From: Pleurotus ostreatus/Saccharomyces cerevisiae fusant
Taxonomy: Eukaryota > Opisthokonta
NCBI GenBank assembly: GCA_024196135.1
Contig: JAMQCK010000045.1
Location: 62,001-126,000 of the forward strand
Length of the DNA: 64,000 bases
Direction: 5' to 3'
This document shows, in pieces, positions 1-11,933 of the stretch; the stretch's first letter is position 1; every line of letters begins with the position of its first letter. A program made the position numbers and the translations under genes. The notes beneath the pieces were generated by a model. That model did not search any database and had not been told where the DNA came from. It saw nothing but the letters and a program-made list of their open reading frames with translations.

Positions 1-16
1 CTCACGCAAATGCCAG

Positions 17-1097
17 GATCTTCCGTCGACTTCGCGAACTGGGCTGGGCTGATGAAATAGCGAAGACGGCTACATACAACCACCTCTGTAGCCACAAACT
101 CATCGACAAGAAGAAACGGCTGACTGAAGAAGGTAAGGGCGCTAGTGCTGTCATGGTCAACTACTGCTGACGGTCTCTCAGAGTGGGCTTTGATTCGTGG
201 GCCGCTCCTTGACATTCTGCCGGAGCTGCGCGACAAGCGTCTGGAGCAGGAGCGGCACGTCATCTTGCAGGAACGGTACCGGACGTTGAAAGAAGTGCAC
301 GAGGACCGCATCCGCAACAAGACTCAACAAGAGCGCTGCTTCATGCCCGGCGCCGGCGAGCTCGCAAGCCTCAAGGAGGTCACCGACGCGATCGAGAACA
401 CGCCAGTCGATCGGGAGCTCACCAAGGCCGATCTACAATCCATCATTGAAGCCGTTCCTCAAGCGCGATGGGATAAGTGGAACGCCGCGCGCTCAGCAGC
501 CCTAGTGGACATCCTCAGCCATGCCGAAGCGTCGCCGATGCATGGGCAGCCCGCGACCGCAGAGGACCTTCAGCTCGCGACCACAGTGTTCACGTACGGC
601 TACGATTTCTACCTCACCTATCCTGAGGTTCTGAGCCACCGCGGCACAGCGGGGACGTCGCAAGTATCGATTGCAAGGGAGTGGTCAGCCAAGGATTACA
701 GGGTCCAGCTAAGCCGGCAGCGCATCGCGGCGAGGGTTGTCAGACTGGCCGGACTCGACCCCAAGACGGCGACGGCTGCGGACATGGACGCGCGAGACGT
801 GTGGTTCGCGACGACGCAGAACGTTCGAGCGAGCAACCACGACCTGTTCGCGATGACCTGGAGAGGCGCGGTAAGCCCTCGATTGCCTGGAACCCCCGAT
901 ATGCGTTGAGACTGACCGATCTGAAGATCATGGAATGCTATCCGAACGACGAAATTGTAACGCTGCCTGCTAAGCGCGTCGCCCAAGCTCAGGAGCTGCG
1001 TGCGCAAAAGAAGTGTGGAGGCGACTGCCCGATCTTATACGTTCACATTCCGCGTGGGAGGAAGACATCGAACAAACTTGAAGGGGGCAGACGATGA
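17..1097 (+). CDS. Nine-exon F-box family protein, 3' part only (cut by window edge)
   Basis: Last three exons of a nine-exon F-box gene; the F-box itself lies outside the window. Exons read as 17-132, 182-870 and 927-1097, with phases 1 and 0 as in the complete paralogues. The first follows an acceptor at 15-16 and encodes the RRLRELGWADE segment. The second is the conserved C-terminal domain with ERCFMPGAGEL, ENTPVD, QPAT and GLDPKTAT motifs, and the reading frame is open throughout. The third is a basic tail (IVTLPAKR..AQAQELRA) shared with the copies at 16506-18777 and 26266-28555, so these three form one subgroup. Family knowledge: F-box proteins recruit substrates to SCF ubiquitin ligases. 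The role of this C-terminal domain is unknown. Confidence 0.8.
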
Positions 1098-1123
1098 TAG
1101 TAGATGGCGGAGCAAATCGCGCT

Positions 1124-1560
1124 CTAGACTCCCGCCTTGCACGAGTTCGCTAGAGATATTCTAAGTCCATATGTTAGACATGATCGACAGATCATTCCTT
1201 CGTGCGGAGATACCGACAGATCGAGCTGCGGGCCATTGGTCCAGCAAGTGAGAACACGAGCGCGCTGTTGGCATGCATCGGCGAGAGCATGCAGCGTAAG
1301 GTACTGCACGTCCCCGCCCCAGTCGATATCCACCTGTCCGCCTCAGAGGGCGAGTTTCGTATGTAAGGTCCGAGTAGATACAGCGAACTTCATGGTGGTC
1401 CTCAAGAAGACATCGCAGCAAATGCAAAGGATGGCGGCAGCCTTTCGAATGGCCCACGGAGCCTCGAGTCGAGTAGAAGGTCGCCGGAGCAGCAGAGATA
1501 GCGCCGAGTTCGTGGACAACGGAAGTGCTGCATACGGAGGATGGCGGAGTTCACGAATTG
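1124..1560 (-). pseudogene. Relic of an F-box/LRR gene
   Basis: Read on the minus strand, this segment aligns with the middle of the F-box/LRR gene at 24754-26165. It contains a SGDLLLDSR..RGPFE match to SGDLPLDLE..RGPLK, then VQYLTLHAL matching VQHLMLHVL, and NGPQLDL matching HGPQTLEL. The matches lie in different frames and no F-box start or 3' exon is present, so it is a decayed fragment. It retains a segment (VDIDWGGD) that the 24.75-kb copy appears to have lost at its frameshift. Confidence 0.6.
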
Positions 1561-2983
1561 TTGAGGGATGGATTGTCTTATTACAGACGACTTGGTATGC
1601 GAGAGTTGTCTGTTCTCAAGCCTCGGAGAGACGCGCAGGAAGGACATAGTCCATGGACAAGAGTGAATGCATGTATCTGTAGGAAGGTCTCCGGAAGCGA
1701 GCGCGGTGATGGGATGACGAGAAGCCTGAAGGTGATGATGATCGGCTGTAGCGCTGACGCCCCTGCTCTTCCGCACCCATCACGTCCCCTTCCCTCGCAT
1801 CCGCTCTCGCTTCCATTTCCAGCCAACTATAATCAGAAGATACTCTCTTAGCTGCAAAACGCTAGCTGCAATCCTCTCTTCAGCGCCAAGCAGATGATCG
1901 GCCACGAAGGCGAGGACGACACAAGTGTGGGGATGGATGTAAAGAGTGCCTCGGTCGTCAGATGACGAGGCACGTCTGGATAGGTGCGTGGCTCGCTCAA
2001 CCTTGCTTCATGCATCCCTCATATTGAGGCAGATATCGATGTCCTTGGTCGCGGTCCACCTCCTGCTGGCTCACAGTACGAGTTCTCAGCATCAAACACC
2101 GAACCTCGCACCGCTCGACACCAGAACCCCCCAAAGAGATGCCTCTGCGTGTCTGCGCCGCATATGCGCTACCTAGATACATCTCTCGCGAGCGACGCAC
2201 CGAATACTCGCGATGCCCCCTCACACCAACCCTACTGGACCTCCCGCGATTACGTTGGGCAGACCTGCTCGGCCATCCTCCTCGACGGCAAAACCGCCTT
2301 ACGCGCTTCAAAGACCTCTCCTGACGCATTCTCTGTCAAAGCCTGCGACGCGCAGTCCTTGCGAGCGCGCAGCGTGGTCGGGGAGGACGGGTGATCGGAC
2401 GAGCGACTACTCATCCCTTCACGGATAATCGCATCGCTTCTGAAGGAGGTCCCCGACCGAGTCGAATGCATGCGGCGCGCGCCAGCAAGAGCAGCCGCCA
2501 GTGGCCACCAGCCTTCGCGCATCACCTCAGCTCGTGATTGACTTCGGTTGACCATCGCGATCCTTCTCGCGTCATGCCCCACCTCAACCGACTCCGAGAA
2601 CGATCTCGCAACTCGCTTCACGCGCACGGTAGCGTCTCTTGTCGAGGCCAAGTTCGCATTAGACGTGTATCTAGCCCTCAAACAGCGTACGAAGGCGGGG
2701 CTTTTTCTGCGCAATGCCTCGCGCTGCCGCTGCTCGATGACGAGGCGTCCTTCGGCGCTGTTCATGTCGACAGCCGCTATGGGCGAGCTATGATCGGAGA
2801 TCGCAGACTTGCGCTTCCGCTTACCATTCATCAAGCCTTCGACAGTGATTTTTCGAACAGGCATCGAGAACAAAAGCCTACTCCGAAAGCGGCGCCCACG
2901 TGGACTTGGCCAGCCACGATCAAGCATTCAGCACATCAATCCCTAACTCTCTCTTGGCCTTCGACCACGACTATCAAGGCTTG
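1561..2983. other. Intergenic, no supported gene
   Basis: About 1.4 kb without a convincing gene. Open frames here lack family similarity or splice context. It holds one copy of the dispersed 58-bp repeat (2719-2775). A minus-strand stretch near 2550-2600 reads VGHDARRIAMV and resembles RDARRIRIAHRQRR near 63.35 kb, perhaps another decayed family. A CACGTG at 2897-2902 belongs to the promoter of the next gene. Confidence 0.5.
2719..2775 (+). repeat. Dispersed 58-bp repeat, copy 1
   Basis: In this orientation it reads LPLLDDEASFGAVHVDS. Five related copies lie at 9409, 22428, 34230, 35415 and 38886. Confidence 0.6.
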
Positions 2984-5535
2984 ATGAAACGCTCTTCTGG
3001 TATTTCCGTTTCTCGTACCGGACGTACGTCGAGCCGCTCCGGGCGTGCTACATCGAGACGCTCAACAGAATCTGCAGCCGCTGTTTCAGTCCAATCATCG
3101 CCACACAAGCTTCGGAAGACGACGGACACCAGCGACGAATCGATTACCGCACCAAAAGCGCGCAACCAGACAGGCGTTCTGTATGCGCTACCTCTAGACG
3201 TGCTCTTCGAGGTAAGTCGATGCCCGCCACCAATTCCAATCGTCGTCGTCGTCGTCATAATCGATATCCGTCGCCGTACCCTACTTACCTCGGTCCTCGC
3301 TCGTGCACCCACCTCACGGCGCGACTCACAAGCCTTCAATCTCGCAGGTCTTCGCCCACCTCGACCTCCCCTCCCTCTTTTACGTATCCCAGACCTCGCA
3401 CGCCCTGCGCCACACCCTCCTAAGCCCTGCGGCAACACGTATCTGGCTCAAGAGCCCGCGCCACAGCAGCCCGCCACGAACTCACACCCATGCGAAGGTC
3501 TGCGTCCCCAAGACCACCGGCGACGACGTGTTGGGCGTGCTGCCGCCTCTGATCAGGGATCTCTCCATACGCGAGTTCTTCGACCTGCTATTCGACAATG
3601 CGTGCGATGTGCGTGGGCATGTTCCGACCATGAGGATGTCCGAGCTTGCTGACTGACTGCCTCTCTCGCCCAGTTCTGCCATGCGACCTTCGGAGACGAG
3701 GATCGTGTCGTGAGGATATGGGCCGCGCGCCTGCGGTGCTGTGAGGGGTGTTTGAACGATAGGTGCGTTCGTGCGTCTGGTCTGCTGGGGAGCCCTCGCT
3801 CATGGTATCCCAGCACCCACATCGTCCTCGAGAAGGACATGCCGACAGAATTCCAGATGGTCCGCGACGTCGGGAAGGGTTACTTTCTCTCCAATCTGTT
3901 TCCGGCATCCGTAGGTGAGTATCGGCGCACCGATGCCAAGCCTCTGTTGCTCCTGCGTCGACGTTCCGCTGTCTGACCTTTCACTGAACCCTCGCAGGCG
4001 ACCTCTTCGGCCCCTCCCGCCCGTACCCGCGCGTGGCAGTCGAGCACGTCATCGCCGACTTCGAGCGGGATAATCTTGGCAAGAGCGAGGGGGACAGAAA
4101 GGCGTGGATCGTGAAGAGAGCGGCTGAGCATCACGCTGTCGTCGAGGTGCGTTTATCGCGTGTGCCTTGGTGTAGAGTGCTGGGCTGACGGCGGCCTGCC
4201 TTCGACAGCACGCCAACACGTGCGTGAGGTGGACGATGGCCAGGCAGCGGAGGCAGGAAACTTGGCTGCGGGCGATGCGGGAGGAGAGAGTCGAGCAGTA
4301 TGTGAATGTTCTTGGCTGAGAGGGTGCTGCCTAACAGAGCTCGCTTTCTCCTAGGATCAACAACAGGCTGAAAGGGCTGGACGCCGTACCTCCGTCTATT
4401 TTCGAGACGATAACCGAACTCGTCGAGACGCCTGCGCAGAAGCGGGAGTATAGCATCGAGGGGTTCGATATATCTGCTGGTATATGTGCTCTGGTCAGGA
4501 AGCCCGAGCCGCTGAGCGAGGACGGTGAGTGGATATATGTAGCGGGCTATAGTTCTCGCGCGCTGACCGTCCGTCTGTCCTCTACCTTACTAGATTGGGT
4601 CGAGATCCGGGAGTGGTTAGTTGGGCTCATGAATGCAATCAGACGGCGCGAGGTTCTGCGGAAGCGGTACGCGTCGCTCGTGCGCGCTCGCGTGCAATTC
4701 ATGCAGGACAACCAGAACCAGGGCTGCTTGGTGCCGGGTATCGGGGACCTGGCGACGTGGAAGGAGGTTACGGACGTGATCGAGGATACGCCTATCGAGG
4801 AAGAAGTGTCTACAGAGGATGTCCGTGCGCTCATCGACAACTTTGCGCGCGCACAGCGTTTCTCAGGGTGGCGCGCAGCGTGCGAGGACGCGCTCGTCGC
4901 GATCTTAAACGCGGCTGACCCAGTCCGCGAACGCCCGGCCACCACTGCCGACCTCGCGCTCGCGACGACGGTATTCATCCGAGCGTGGATGCCGGTGTGC
5001 GTGTGGTACCCTGACGTGCTGGAGTGGACGCCAAAGAACCCGTTCGTGAAGGCGAATACGCGTACGAAGGCCAGCATCGGTCGGGAGGACCCGCCGCGCG
5101 TCGTGACCGAGCGGGCCTGGTCGGCAGACGAGTTCTGTGTCGACGTGCGCCGCTCGCGCTTGTGGTGGCGATGGCGGGGCTGGATCCCGCGACGGCGACG
5201 GTGGAGGATATGGACGCGCTCGACGTGTGGTTTGCGCGCATGCAGGGCGCGCCCGATGTCAGGAGGGAGCGGCGGGTGATGCAGTGGCGAGATACGGTGC
5301 GTTTGGTCCTGCGAGTGCTCAATTTGTTGACGCTGACAAGGGGTACGTACCCGTGCAGATCAAATCTTTGTCGCCGACGGAGGATGAGGGGGATGAGCTC
5401 GTGATCATGTCTGACCAAGAGGTGGAGGAGGAAAGCACTCGGCGGCAGCTAGCAATCTTGAAGGCGTACCAGGAGGGCCTTCAGTCCCTTCAATCTTGCT
5501 TCGCTAGCTCAGGCTCTCAGACTGAAGCCAGTTGA
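2984..5535 (+). CDS. Nine-exon F-box protein with a frameshift in exon 8
   Basis: Exons 2984-3211, 3348-3608, 3674-3762, 3814-3914, 3998-4146, 4209-4297, 4355-4524, 4594-5296 and 5359-5535. The F-box starts at the end of exon 1 (LPLDVLFE) and continues in exon 2 (VFAHLDLPSLFYVS). Exon 3 carries FCHATF..RLRCCEGC, and exon 6 HANTCVRW. In exon 8 the frame breaks near 5161. Compared with the copy at 19556-21944, ten bases are missing between DVRRSRL and VVAMAGLDPATAT, and the unshifted frame stops at 5279. All other exon lengths fit the family phases. The final exon (LVIMSDQEVEEE) would only be translated if the frame were intact. Either a recent pseudogene or a truncated protein; the closest paralogue is 19556-21944. 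Confidence 0.78.
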
Positions 5536-6042
5536 CGGCGGTAGGAGATGCTGGAGTAGATTGCGCCTAGGCTATCGTGTGTCTTTGGAGAAATTATCGA
5601 GAGAAGCATTGGGTCTATCTTCGTACGTAGTTTTTGTATCCTCTACATAGATCGTTCACTGCGACGCAGGTTCTGGTCAAACAATAACCACGGCGGGCAT
5701 TGGCGGCGCTCCCAGCCCGGCAAAGTCCGAGCGGCGCCACAAATTCGATGTCGAACTCCCATCTCTCCGCGAAGTCAATACGCAGACGAGTTCAAATATC
5801 GTCTCTGGCTATCTTTTCTGTGTCATTGAAGTCGGCTGAGCGTCTCTGGAATGGACTCTACCCGGTGACTGGTCCACTGCGCCTTCGGCTAACGTTCGTC
5901 CGCCTCGAAATCCTAGTATGCGCGGAGAAGTTGCGATAACGCGCTGGCTGCGGCGCCTCTTTGCCCCTCCAATGAATGCCTCAGAGCATACGGATGAATA
6001 CATACTGCCTGCTCATGGCCTCATGGACACGAGCCGCGATCG
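5536..6042. other. Intergenic, nothing recognised
   Basis: About 500 bases between two plus-strand genes. It would hold the 3' end of the upstream gene and the promoter of the next. I see no repeat, RNA gene or family relic. Confidence 0.4.
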
Positions 6043-7305
6043 ATGCCGCCTCCTACTTCGCCGCCCTCCTGCGCTCATCTCGAACGAGGCGCAGCCATGT
6101 CGCCCGGCTCGCTACCTCCCATGGAGTCCTTCGAGTCACTTTCCATACACGATAGTCGACCATGGCCCGCGCCCCCTGATATCGGTCGTCTCGCGGGCCC
6201 TGCCGCTCTCGAGACCACCTCGCCATCATGCACCTGCAATCTCGTCATCGTCTCCGGCGATGCAGGGAGACCTTTTTACCCTCTACAGCGGGGGAATATC
6301 GCTGAAGTCGACGCGCACCTACTGTACGGGCTTAAAGACCTCGTGCGGCCGATGGCGGCTGCCAAGGCTGAGGCCGAGCGCTCACGCAAGCGTTATCCCC
6401 TCTCTCGCGCTGCGACGCCGCCCCCAGACTCAGAGCGAAGTGCGAATGTCTCTTCCGACTCTCTCCGTCGTGTCGATAGCAGGCAATCATATGCATCTAG
6501 CACGAAGGGACCGCGCCCTTGCGTCATCTGGAGCGTCGATGTGGAAAATAACCAGGCTAATGTGCTCCTCATGGGTACCTTCGGAGGCTCGAGCTGGGAC
6601 GACCTACATGACGCGCTGAAGCAATTTGTGATCGGGGTCTACAGCGACAAGCCCGTTGAGGACTGGGAGAACCTGGATCATATTCACACCAGTCCGACAT
6701 GGCCGCATCACCTCTCTCAGTGGCTTATTCCTATAAGCGTACCCGTCCCTGCCGATGAACTACGCCCTCACCGCGAAGGATTGGTTTCCAGGCCCGATTG
6801 CGAGGACAAGATGTGCTTCTACGTCAACGATTCGTCTATGGAGAGACTCGAGTCGTACCACAGCAAAACCCATCAGTGCCTGGCTCGCGTGTGCGAGAGC
6901 AAGAAAACATGGGTCGCTACCTTAAAAGAACTAGACGCGACCCCCGGCATCGTACGTACGCAGTACTCCCCGTCAGGCTCTTCTGATGATCCTCTTCAGC
7001 ATCGACTCCTCGACGAGGGCGCTTTGTACGGATCTCGGCCTCCGAGCGCCGCGTCATCTCTACAAAGCCTAAACAATCCGGTACAACAAGAGGACGGAGG
7101 CGAAAACGGCTTCAGCCTCGTACGTCCTAGGTGGAGGAAGAAGGCCAAGACGGTAGAGGATCAGGTGAAGGACGAGCTTGTTCGGTGGTACAAATCCAAG
7201 CAGAAGGAGGTGAGCGCAATAGTTCTGGTGCAACCAGGCGACTTTGACATCGCTGACGTACGCAAAGAAGAAAGGCGTCAAGGACAAATTTTTATCTGCA
7301 GTTGA
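6043..7305 (+). CDS. Hypothetical protein, paralogous to the fragment at 57 kb
   Basis: A 420-codon open frame from an ATG at 6043. I do not recognise the family. The N-terminus is Pro/Ser rich, followed by a segment CNLVIVSGDAGRPFY, a low-complexity Ser/Arg stretch (about residues 115-160), then a compact region with VIWSVDVENNQANVLLMGTF and SPTWPHHLSQWLIPI. The C-terminus is Lys/Arg rich. The part from about residue 220 to 300 aligns with the truncated copy at about 56930-57642 (HxSPxW..PWIIPLPV), so this is a small local family. A strong donor-like GTGAGC at about 7210 and an acceptor-like CTGCAG at about 7297 would remove the last 30 codons and give a slightly different tail ending in the 7.35-kb region; I cannot decide between the two ends. 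Confidence 0.6.
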   Translation: MPPPTSPPSCAHLERGAAMSPGSLPPMESFESLSIHDSRPWPAPPDIGRLAGPAALETTSPSCTCNLVIVSGDAGRPFYPLQRGNIAEVDAHLLYGLKDLVRPMAAAKAEAERSRKRYPLSRAATPPPDSERSANVSSDSLRRVDSRQSYASSTKGPRPCVIWSVDVENNQANVLLMGTFGGSSWDDLHDALKQFVIGVYSDKPVEDWENLDHIHTSPTWPHHLSQWLIPISVPVPADELRPHREGLVSRPDCEDKMCFYVNDSSMERLESYHSKTHQCLARVCESKKTWVATLKELDATPGIVRTQYSPSGSSDDPLQHRLLDEGALYGSRPPSAASSLQSLNNPVQQEDGGENGFSLVRPRWRKKAKTVEDQVKDELVRWYKSKQKEVSAIVLVQPGDFDIADVRKEERRQGQIFICS

Positions 7306-7554
7306 GCACGCTCTGTCTTGGTAAAACAAGGTGCTCAGAGGCATTTTGATTACTGCTGCGACTAGGCTGACGCCTGATATCTCAGCATGAACGTCACGGG
7401 GATTAAAGCGTCCGCGATGCGCTTCGGAACTCCCGCAATCTTACTGTGTCCCACGAACACAGCTCTACTAGCTTCTGGATACGTTGAAACTCTGAGCTTT
7501 AATCATTTATAGTACGCGAAATTCTCGATCAAAGTGTGCGCGCAGTGCGCGGTA

Positions 7555-9000
7555 TACACGGCGAAGAAAACGAAAATTCGGGCGATTGTTCGTCGGACAG
7601 CCTTGTCTCTTCCCCTCCTTTCGAATAGCTGTCGCAGAACCCTTGTCTTGATATCTCTTATGAGGTTCCGGGTGAGGTACAGAACGCGTGCGAAGGCAGA
7701 AACTCCGAGGATAAGATGCGGCGCCTGTTTGACTCTGCTTGGACTTATGGGTGGTGCGATCAGAATCCGCTGATGCGGAAGTATTCCCCCTTCTCCTGAG
7801 CAATCACTACCTCCCCGTCCCTCGCATACGTCTCCTCCCCCTCGCAAAGAACTCCCGACTATTCTCATCCTGCTCAAGGGCGAGACGTCAACGGAACTGC
7901 ATGATGAGGGGCGCTGCAGGCAGAGGGCGTGGCGACAAGTGCGAACGACAAGGGAATCAGCAATCCAGGTGGAGATGGATAGCCAGAGGAACCTGTTTGG
8001 CTGAAGGCGGCGAGAACAGGTGCGCCGCAGTTGGATTGCGCTATACGGCTTGCTGATACTGGACCAGGCGTCCGTGCGTCCCGATCGCGATCGGTCTCGC
8101 TGAGATCCGGTCACACAGCTGTCCACTCCTCGTCATCGAGCACGAGCTTGACTGCTGCACTCCCCGCAGATTGATAACCGCGCCCCCTTCAACGCGCCTA
8201 TACCGCATATGCCTCACCGAGCGGCACCCGCTGCTCGATCACACGCGCGAGGCGGCGCGACGCGCACCCAGTCAAGCTCAAGAAGATGGAGAATGGGAAA
8301 CGAACAACTCTGCACGCGAGGGGGACTGTGTGGGCCGCGGGACGCGGTCGGTGGGAGGAGTGGCGGGTCGCCGGGCCCGCGGTGCTATCATGGAGGATGC
8401 GGCGTGCTCAAAAGAGACCTGCTGGATGCGCTCCGCCCCCCTTCCCCCCTACTACGGTCCCGCCACGCTCGATGGGCCTATCTAGTACCTTGGTTTGCGC
8501 GACCACGCCCTGCCATGCTCTGCAAAGCCCGGCCCACTCTTGACCCGTCTTCGAATAGACTCCCGACACGCCTCTGGCGCACGCGCGACCCGCCTCTCAC
8601 CCAACCTCGCGACGCGCAGTCTTCAGCGCGATGCAGTGGAGGAGGACGTGCAGTCGGCTATCCGTTCATGCGCAGATACGTCCGGCAGTCGGGCCTCGCA
8701 CATGATACGACGCGCTTCGAAGTCTCCAAAGTCGTGCTCGGAGCACTCGTCGTTCTCGCGCTTGACTGTCGTCGCGCTCTACGAGCGTCAACATGCCCAT
8801 GACGGTCATCACCATGGCCGTATCGAGCGTCCCCTGCCCCTCAAGAATTGTCGTCTCGCGCTTCACGGGCGCCGCCTCGCGCTCGGCGATCAGCTCGACG
8901 GCCTCAGTCTTTTGTTCTCTGGTCGTATGCGCGTACCCTGCGCATGCTCAATCGGCGTCGCGGACTCTGCTCGTCTTCGGTTAGCGTCGCGAACCCTGTT
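7555..9000 (+). repeat. 1.4-kb inverted duplication, left arm
   Basis: Reads as the reverse complement of about 14895-16320. Matches run from the GGCTGTCCGACG block near 7.6 kb, through the GATCAGAATCCGCTGATGCG block near 7.76 kb and the CTCGTCATCGAGCACGAGC block near 8.14 kb, to the GACAATTCTT/AAGAATTGTC block near 8.84 kb. The arms are diverged and carry indels. No intact coding frame is common to both arms. Confidence 0.7.
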
Positions 9001-9234
9001 CATTATCGATCACCGTCGCAGACCAGTTCCCCGTACACCGCCCAGCACGCCTGCCTCCACCTTACGTCGCCGCTCTTGCCCCTTCCGCCTCTTCCCACCC
9101 CTCCCACCGCTCTCAGGCTCTCCTTCCCTCGGCGGATTCAAGCTCGCATGACCCCGGCGCGCTCCAATGACGCCGGCAAATGGAGGATGCTCGCGCCCAA
9201 TGCGCGAGCTTCAGCACCTTCAACTTCAAAGTGC

Positions 9235-9400
9235 TGTCGAACTTCATCACGGTCGAGTCGAGCTTCAACAAGGACCTGTCGAACCGCGTTAAGGGCTAGT
9301 CGAACTGCGTCCAAGGGCTAGTCGAACTGCGTCAAGGGCTAGTCGAACCGCGTCAAGGGCTAGTCGAACTTCATCAAGATCAGGTCGAGCTTCATCAGGT
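9235..9400 (+). repeat. Minisatellite, about 20-bp unit
   Basis: At least four near-perfect tandem units of GGGCTAGTCGAACTGCGTCAA, flanked on both sides by more diverged GTCGAGCTTCATCA-like units. It lies in non-coding DNA upstream of the gene at 9840. Confidence 0.75.
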
Positions 9401-9408
9401 CCGGGTCG

Positions 9409-9466
9409 TGTCCTGCCGCTGCTCGGTGGCGAGACGCCCTTCGGCGTCAGCTCGCGTCGACAGCGG
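9409..9466 (+). repeat. Dispersed 58-bp repeat, copy 2
   Basis: Reads LPLLGGETPFGVSSR in the shared frame. It directly follows the minisatellite. Confidence 0.55.
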
Positions 9467-9549
9467 CTGCGCGGCCTGCGGCAATGGGACCATAAGCTCT
9501 TGGTCGTGCGCGCATGGAAGGAGGCTGATATGGGCAGTGTGTCGAAGAG

Positions 9550-9616
9550 GACCTGAGAAGTGTGGCAAAGGGAACCTGAGAAGTGTGGCGGGGAGCACTT
9601 GAGAAGTGTGGCCATG
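9550..9616 (+). repeat. Short tandem repeat, about 23-bp unit
   Basis: Three units of (A)CCTGAGAAGTGTGG separated by purine-rich spacers, in non-coding DNA. Confidence 0.6.
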
Positions 9617-9839
9617 CTGGGCACGAGGCAGATTGGCAGGTGTGTATCTTTTGTTTCCAAGGCATGGCCACAGCTCAGACAAGGCGCAGATACACGAGGC
9701 GCGTCAGAGCCCAGCACGTGAGCGCGTGCAGGCCTTGCTTTGTTCGGCGCGTGTTAGCATCGACGCTCTTTGAACCTTGCCTTTCACCTTTTTCACGACC
9801 GCCGTTCCCCACATCTGCCAAAGCACCCCGCGCCCACCA

Positions 9840-11005
9840 ATGGTGCTACGAAATCATCCTATAGGCGGCTCCTACGTCGTCGTCTCACTCGACCCTGTGG
9901 CGAGCCTCGCATGGCTCGACGATCCTATCTCCCTCGAAGAATCGCGCAACATGCAGTGTGGCAAGTACATCGCGTACTTGACTGAGGTGCGTATCCCCCT
10001 TCCTCATACATCGTTCAACCTCACTCATCCGCTCACCAGCCCTGGTCCGAAGACGACTACGTCGACCGCGTCGCCGGCTATGTCCCGTGCTCCCTCGTCC
10101 TCGTCGCCCAAGGCCGACCCCCCACCAACCCCTCCGCGCTCTACAATCACGCCGCTGCCCTGCCCATCCTCCCCAATACCTTCTCCGAGCTCGGCCGCCG
10201 CCCCGTCCACGCCTACCCCTCCCTCCCCTGGGACGAGTGCTACCATACATCGCCGCTCAGCATTCGCTCCGCCTACTGCAAGCCGCGCGTCTCGCATGAG
10301 GAGCCCGAGTCTATGTTGGTGGGGGCGAACGAGGAGGCGCTGTTGGAGGCGTATCTGGGGATGGATGATATCTACCTGTGGAACCGCCTCCACGATCGCG
10401 AGAAGGGGCGCGAGGTGGTGTTTCCGCCTGACGAGCCGCGGGTGGTGAAGGCGATTGAGGGGGCGGATAAGGATTATAAGGATGCGGAGCGCTGGCGGCG
10501 CTTTATGCTGGATAGCAAGGTGTATAGGGGGGACGAACGTGATGAGGACGAGAAGTCGGAAGCCGACGAAGAGGACTACCATGCGCCGTCGTATAGGACG
10601 CCGGATGCCGCGGTTCTGGCCTTCCCTTCCCGAAACGCGGCGCAGCGCGTCATGGTGCGCTATAGCTACGAACTCTCGTCGTTCGAGAGTCCACCAGACC
10701 CGATTGGATTCTTGCGAGAGCTCGACGAGATGAAAAGGTATAGCCATCTTGGTCTTCCCACTACGAGCTCTGCTGACGGGTTGCGATCCAGAATCGCCAC
10801 GGACTGCCGCGACCGCTGGAACCAGCAGGTCGTCGACGTCGAGAAGAAGAACGCACAGTTCATCGCCGCGCTCGAGGCCCAGGGCGTGCGCATCACTCCG
10901 AGGAAGCCCAGTTGCCTCAGACGCTGCTTCCAGCGCGTACGCAGGCTTGCCCGTGCGTACTCCGATATCTATAATCCTTTCATCTGCGGCGTTGACTGGG
11001 TTTAA
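9840..11005 (+). CDS. Hypothetical protein, three exons
   Basis: The ATG at 9840 sits in a good start context (CCACCAATGG). Exons 9840-9986, 10041-10737 and 10792-11005; the second intron is 54 nt and in frame, so its use is less certain. The protein is about 350 residues. It starts MVLRNHPIGGSYVVVSLDPVA and contains DDPISLEESRNMQCGKYIAYL, then WSEDDYVDRVAGYVP, an acidic Asp/Glu stretch (about residues 190-205), PIGFLRELDEMKR and a Lys/Arg-rich C-terminus. I recognise no catalytic motif, and the product is unknown. The gene lies between the two arms of the 1.4-kb inverted duplication and next to a pseudogene fragment. It does not resemble the F-box families. Confidence 0.65.
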
Positions 11006-11933
11006 ATTAGGTGCGGCTGCTTTTTGGCGCAAGCGGACCCCGCCGGTGAAGGGCAAGGGTCGTCGAGGAGGTAAACACGTTCCCTACGGTGCCTTGTCTC
11101 CTCGCGCGTCGTCGTCCTGCAGCGACTGGTAGCATCCGGTGCTTCGCGGATGCTTCTCGCAAGCGACTGTGCATTGGAGACGGTACGGCACACACCTTGC
11201 TCTGTATATCATTTCTCTGTAGAACCCTCGCTTCCTCTCCCTGTATCTGGTCCGCAATCCATTGTATTGTATCCACGCTGCTCAATAACGCTCTATCTCC
11301 AAGTCTCCCGGAATCATCGCAATCACACTGACAGGCGTAGTGAATGCCTGACACGGTGCTCAGAATGAAAGAACCAACTTTGGGCTCGCAGAAGCATTTT
11401 CTGCGTGCGAGTGAGGGGAGAACGGAGTGCGTCGACGGTGTCCTTTGGCTTCGCAAATTCGGAAGGACATCAGTCTCTCGCTGGGCTGGACGAGCACGGA
11501 AAGATGGTCTACTGCGGCAAGTATCCCATGCACCGAGTGGGCGTCCTCGTCTACTAAATGACCCCGGCGAAGGTGCTCACCCGAACTGCATGGTCAGTAG
11601 GGAGGTTCACGGTCGAGCCCGCGAAGTTGATGTAAGTGACAGCGGAGCAAGTCACCAGCCAGGTGAGGCTGTATCCAGGGACGGCGACGCCGGCGGAAAT
11701 GGACGAGCATGGTGCGTGGTTCGCGCTGGAGAGCAAGCTGTAGGTAAGCGGGGAAAGTTGCGAAGTATCGAGCGATGCTATGATGAACCTTGGCTCGTTC
11801 GACGATTGATGTACCTCTTTTTCATGCACGAAGGCTTATGAGACGGTGAGTCGAATGAAGGATATACAGGATAAATTGACACGCTTATGTAGCTTCCATT
11901 TCCATGGTCAGTGGGTATCAGCACAAGCCATCC
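11006..11933. other. Intergenic with one gene relic
   Basis: Between two genes running towards each other. Apart from the F-box family relic at 11515-11743, I see nothing supported. Confidence 0.5.
11515..11743 (+). pseudogene. Relic of the C-terminal domain of a nine-exon F-box gene
   Basis: Reads AKVLTRTAWSVGRFTVEPAK, a stop, then TAEQVTSQV and GTATPAEMDEHGAWFALES. It aligns with AQVLARTAWSAAVLTVEPAR..AEQVIKVAGLDPRTATPAEMDARGAW in the gene at 39980-43437, its closest relative here. In-frame stops lie at about 11555, in the middle, and at 11741. No other exon is found nearby, so it is an isolated fragment of exon 8. Confidence 0.7.

Noticed and set aside
5155..5170. Programmed frameshifting at the exon 8 break
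   Set aside because: The paralogue has ten extra bases at the same place, so deletion is simpler; no slippery heptamer is seen.
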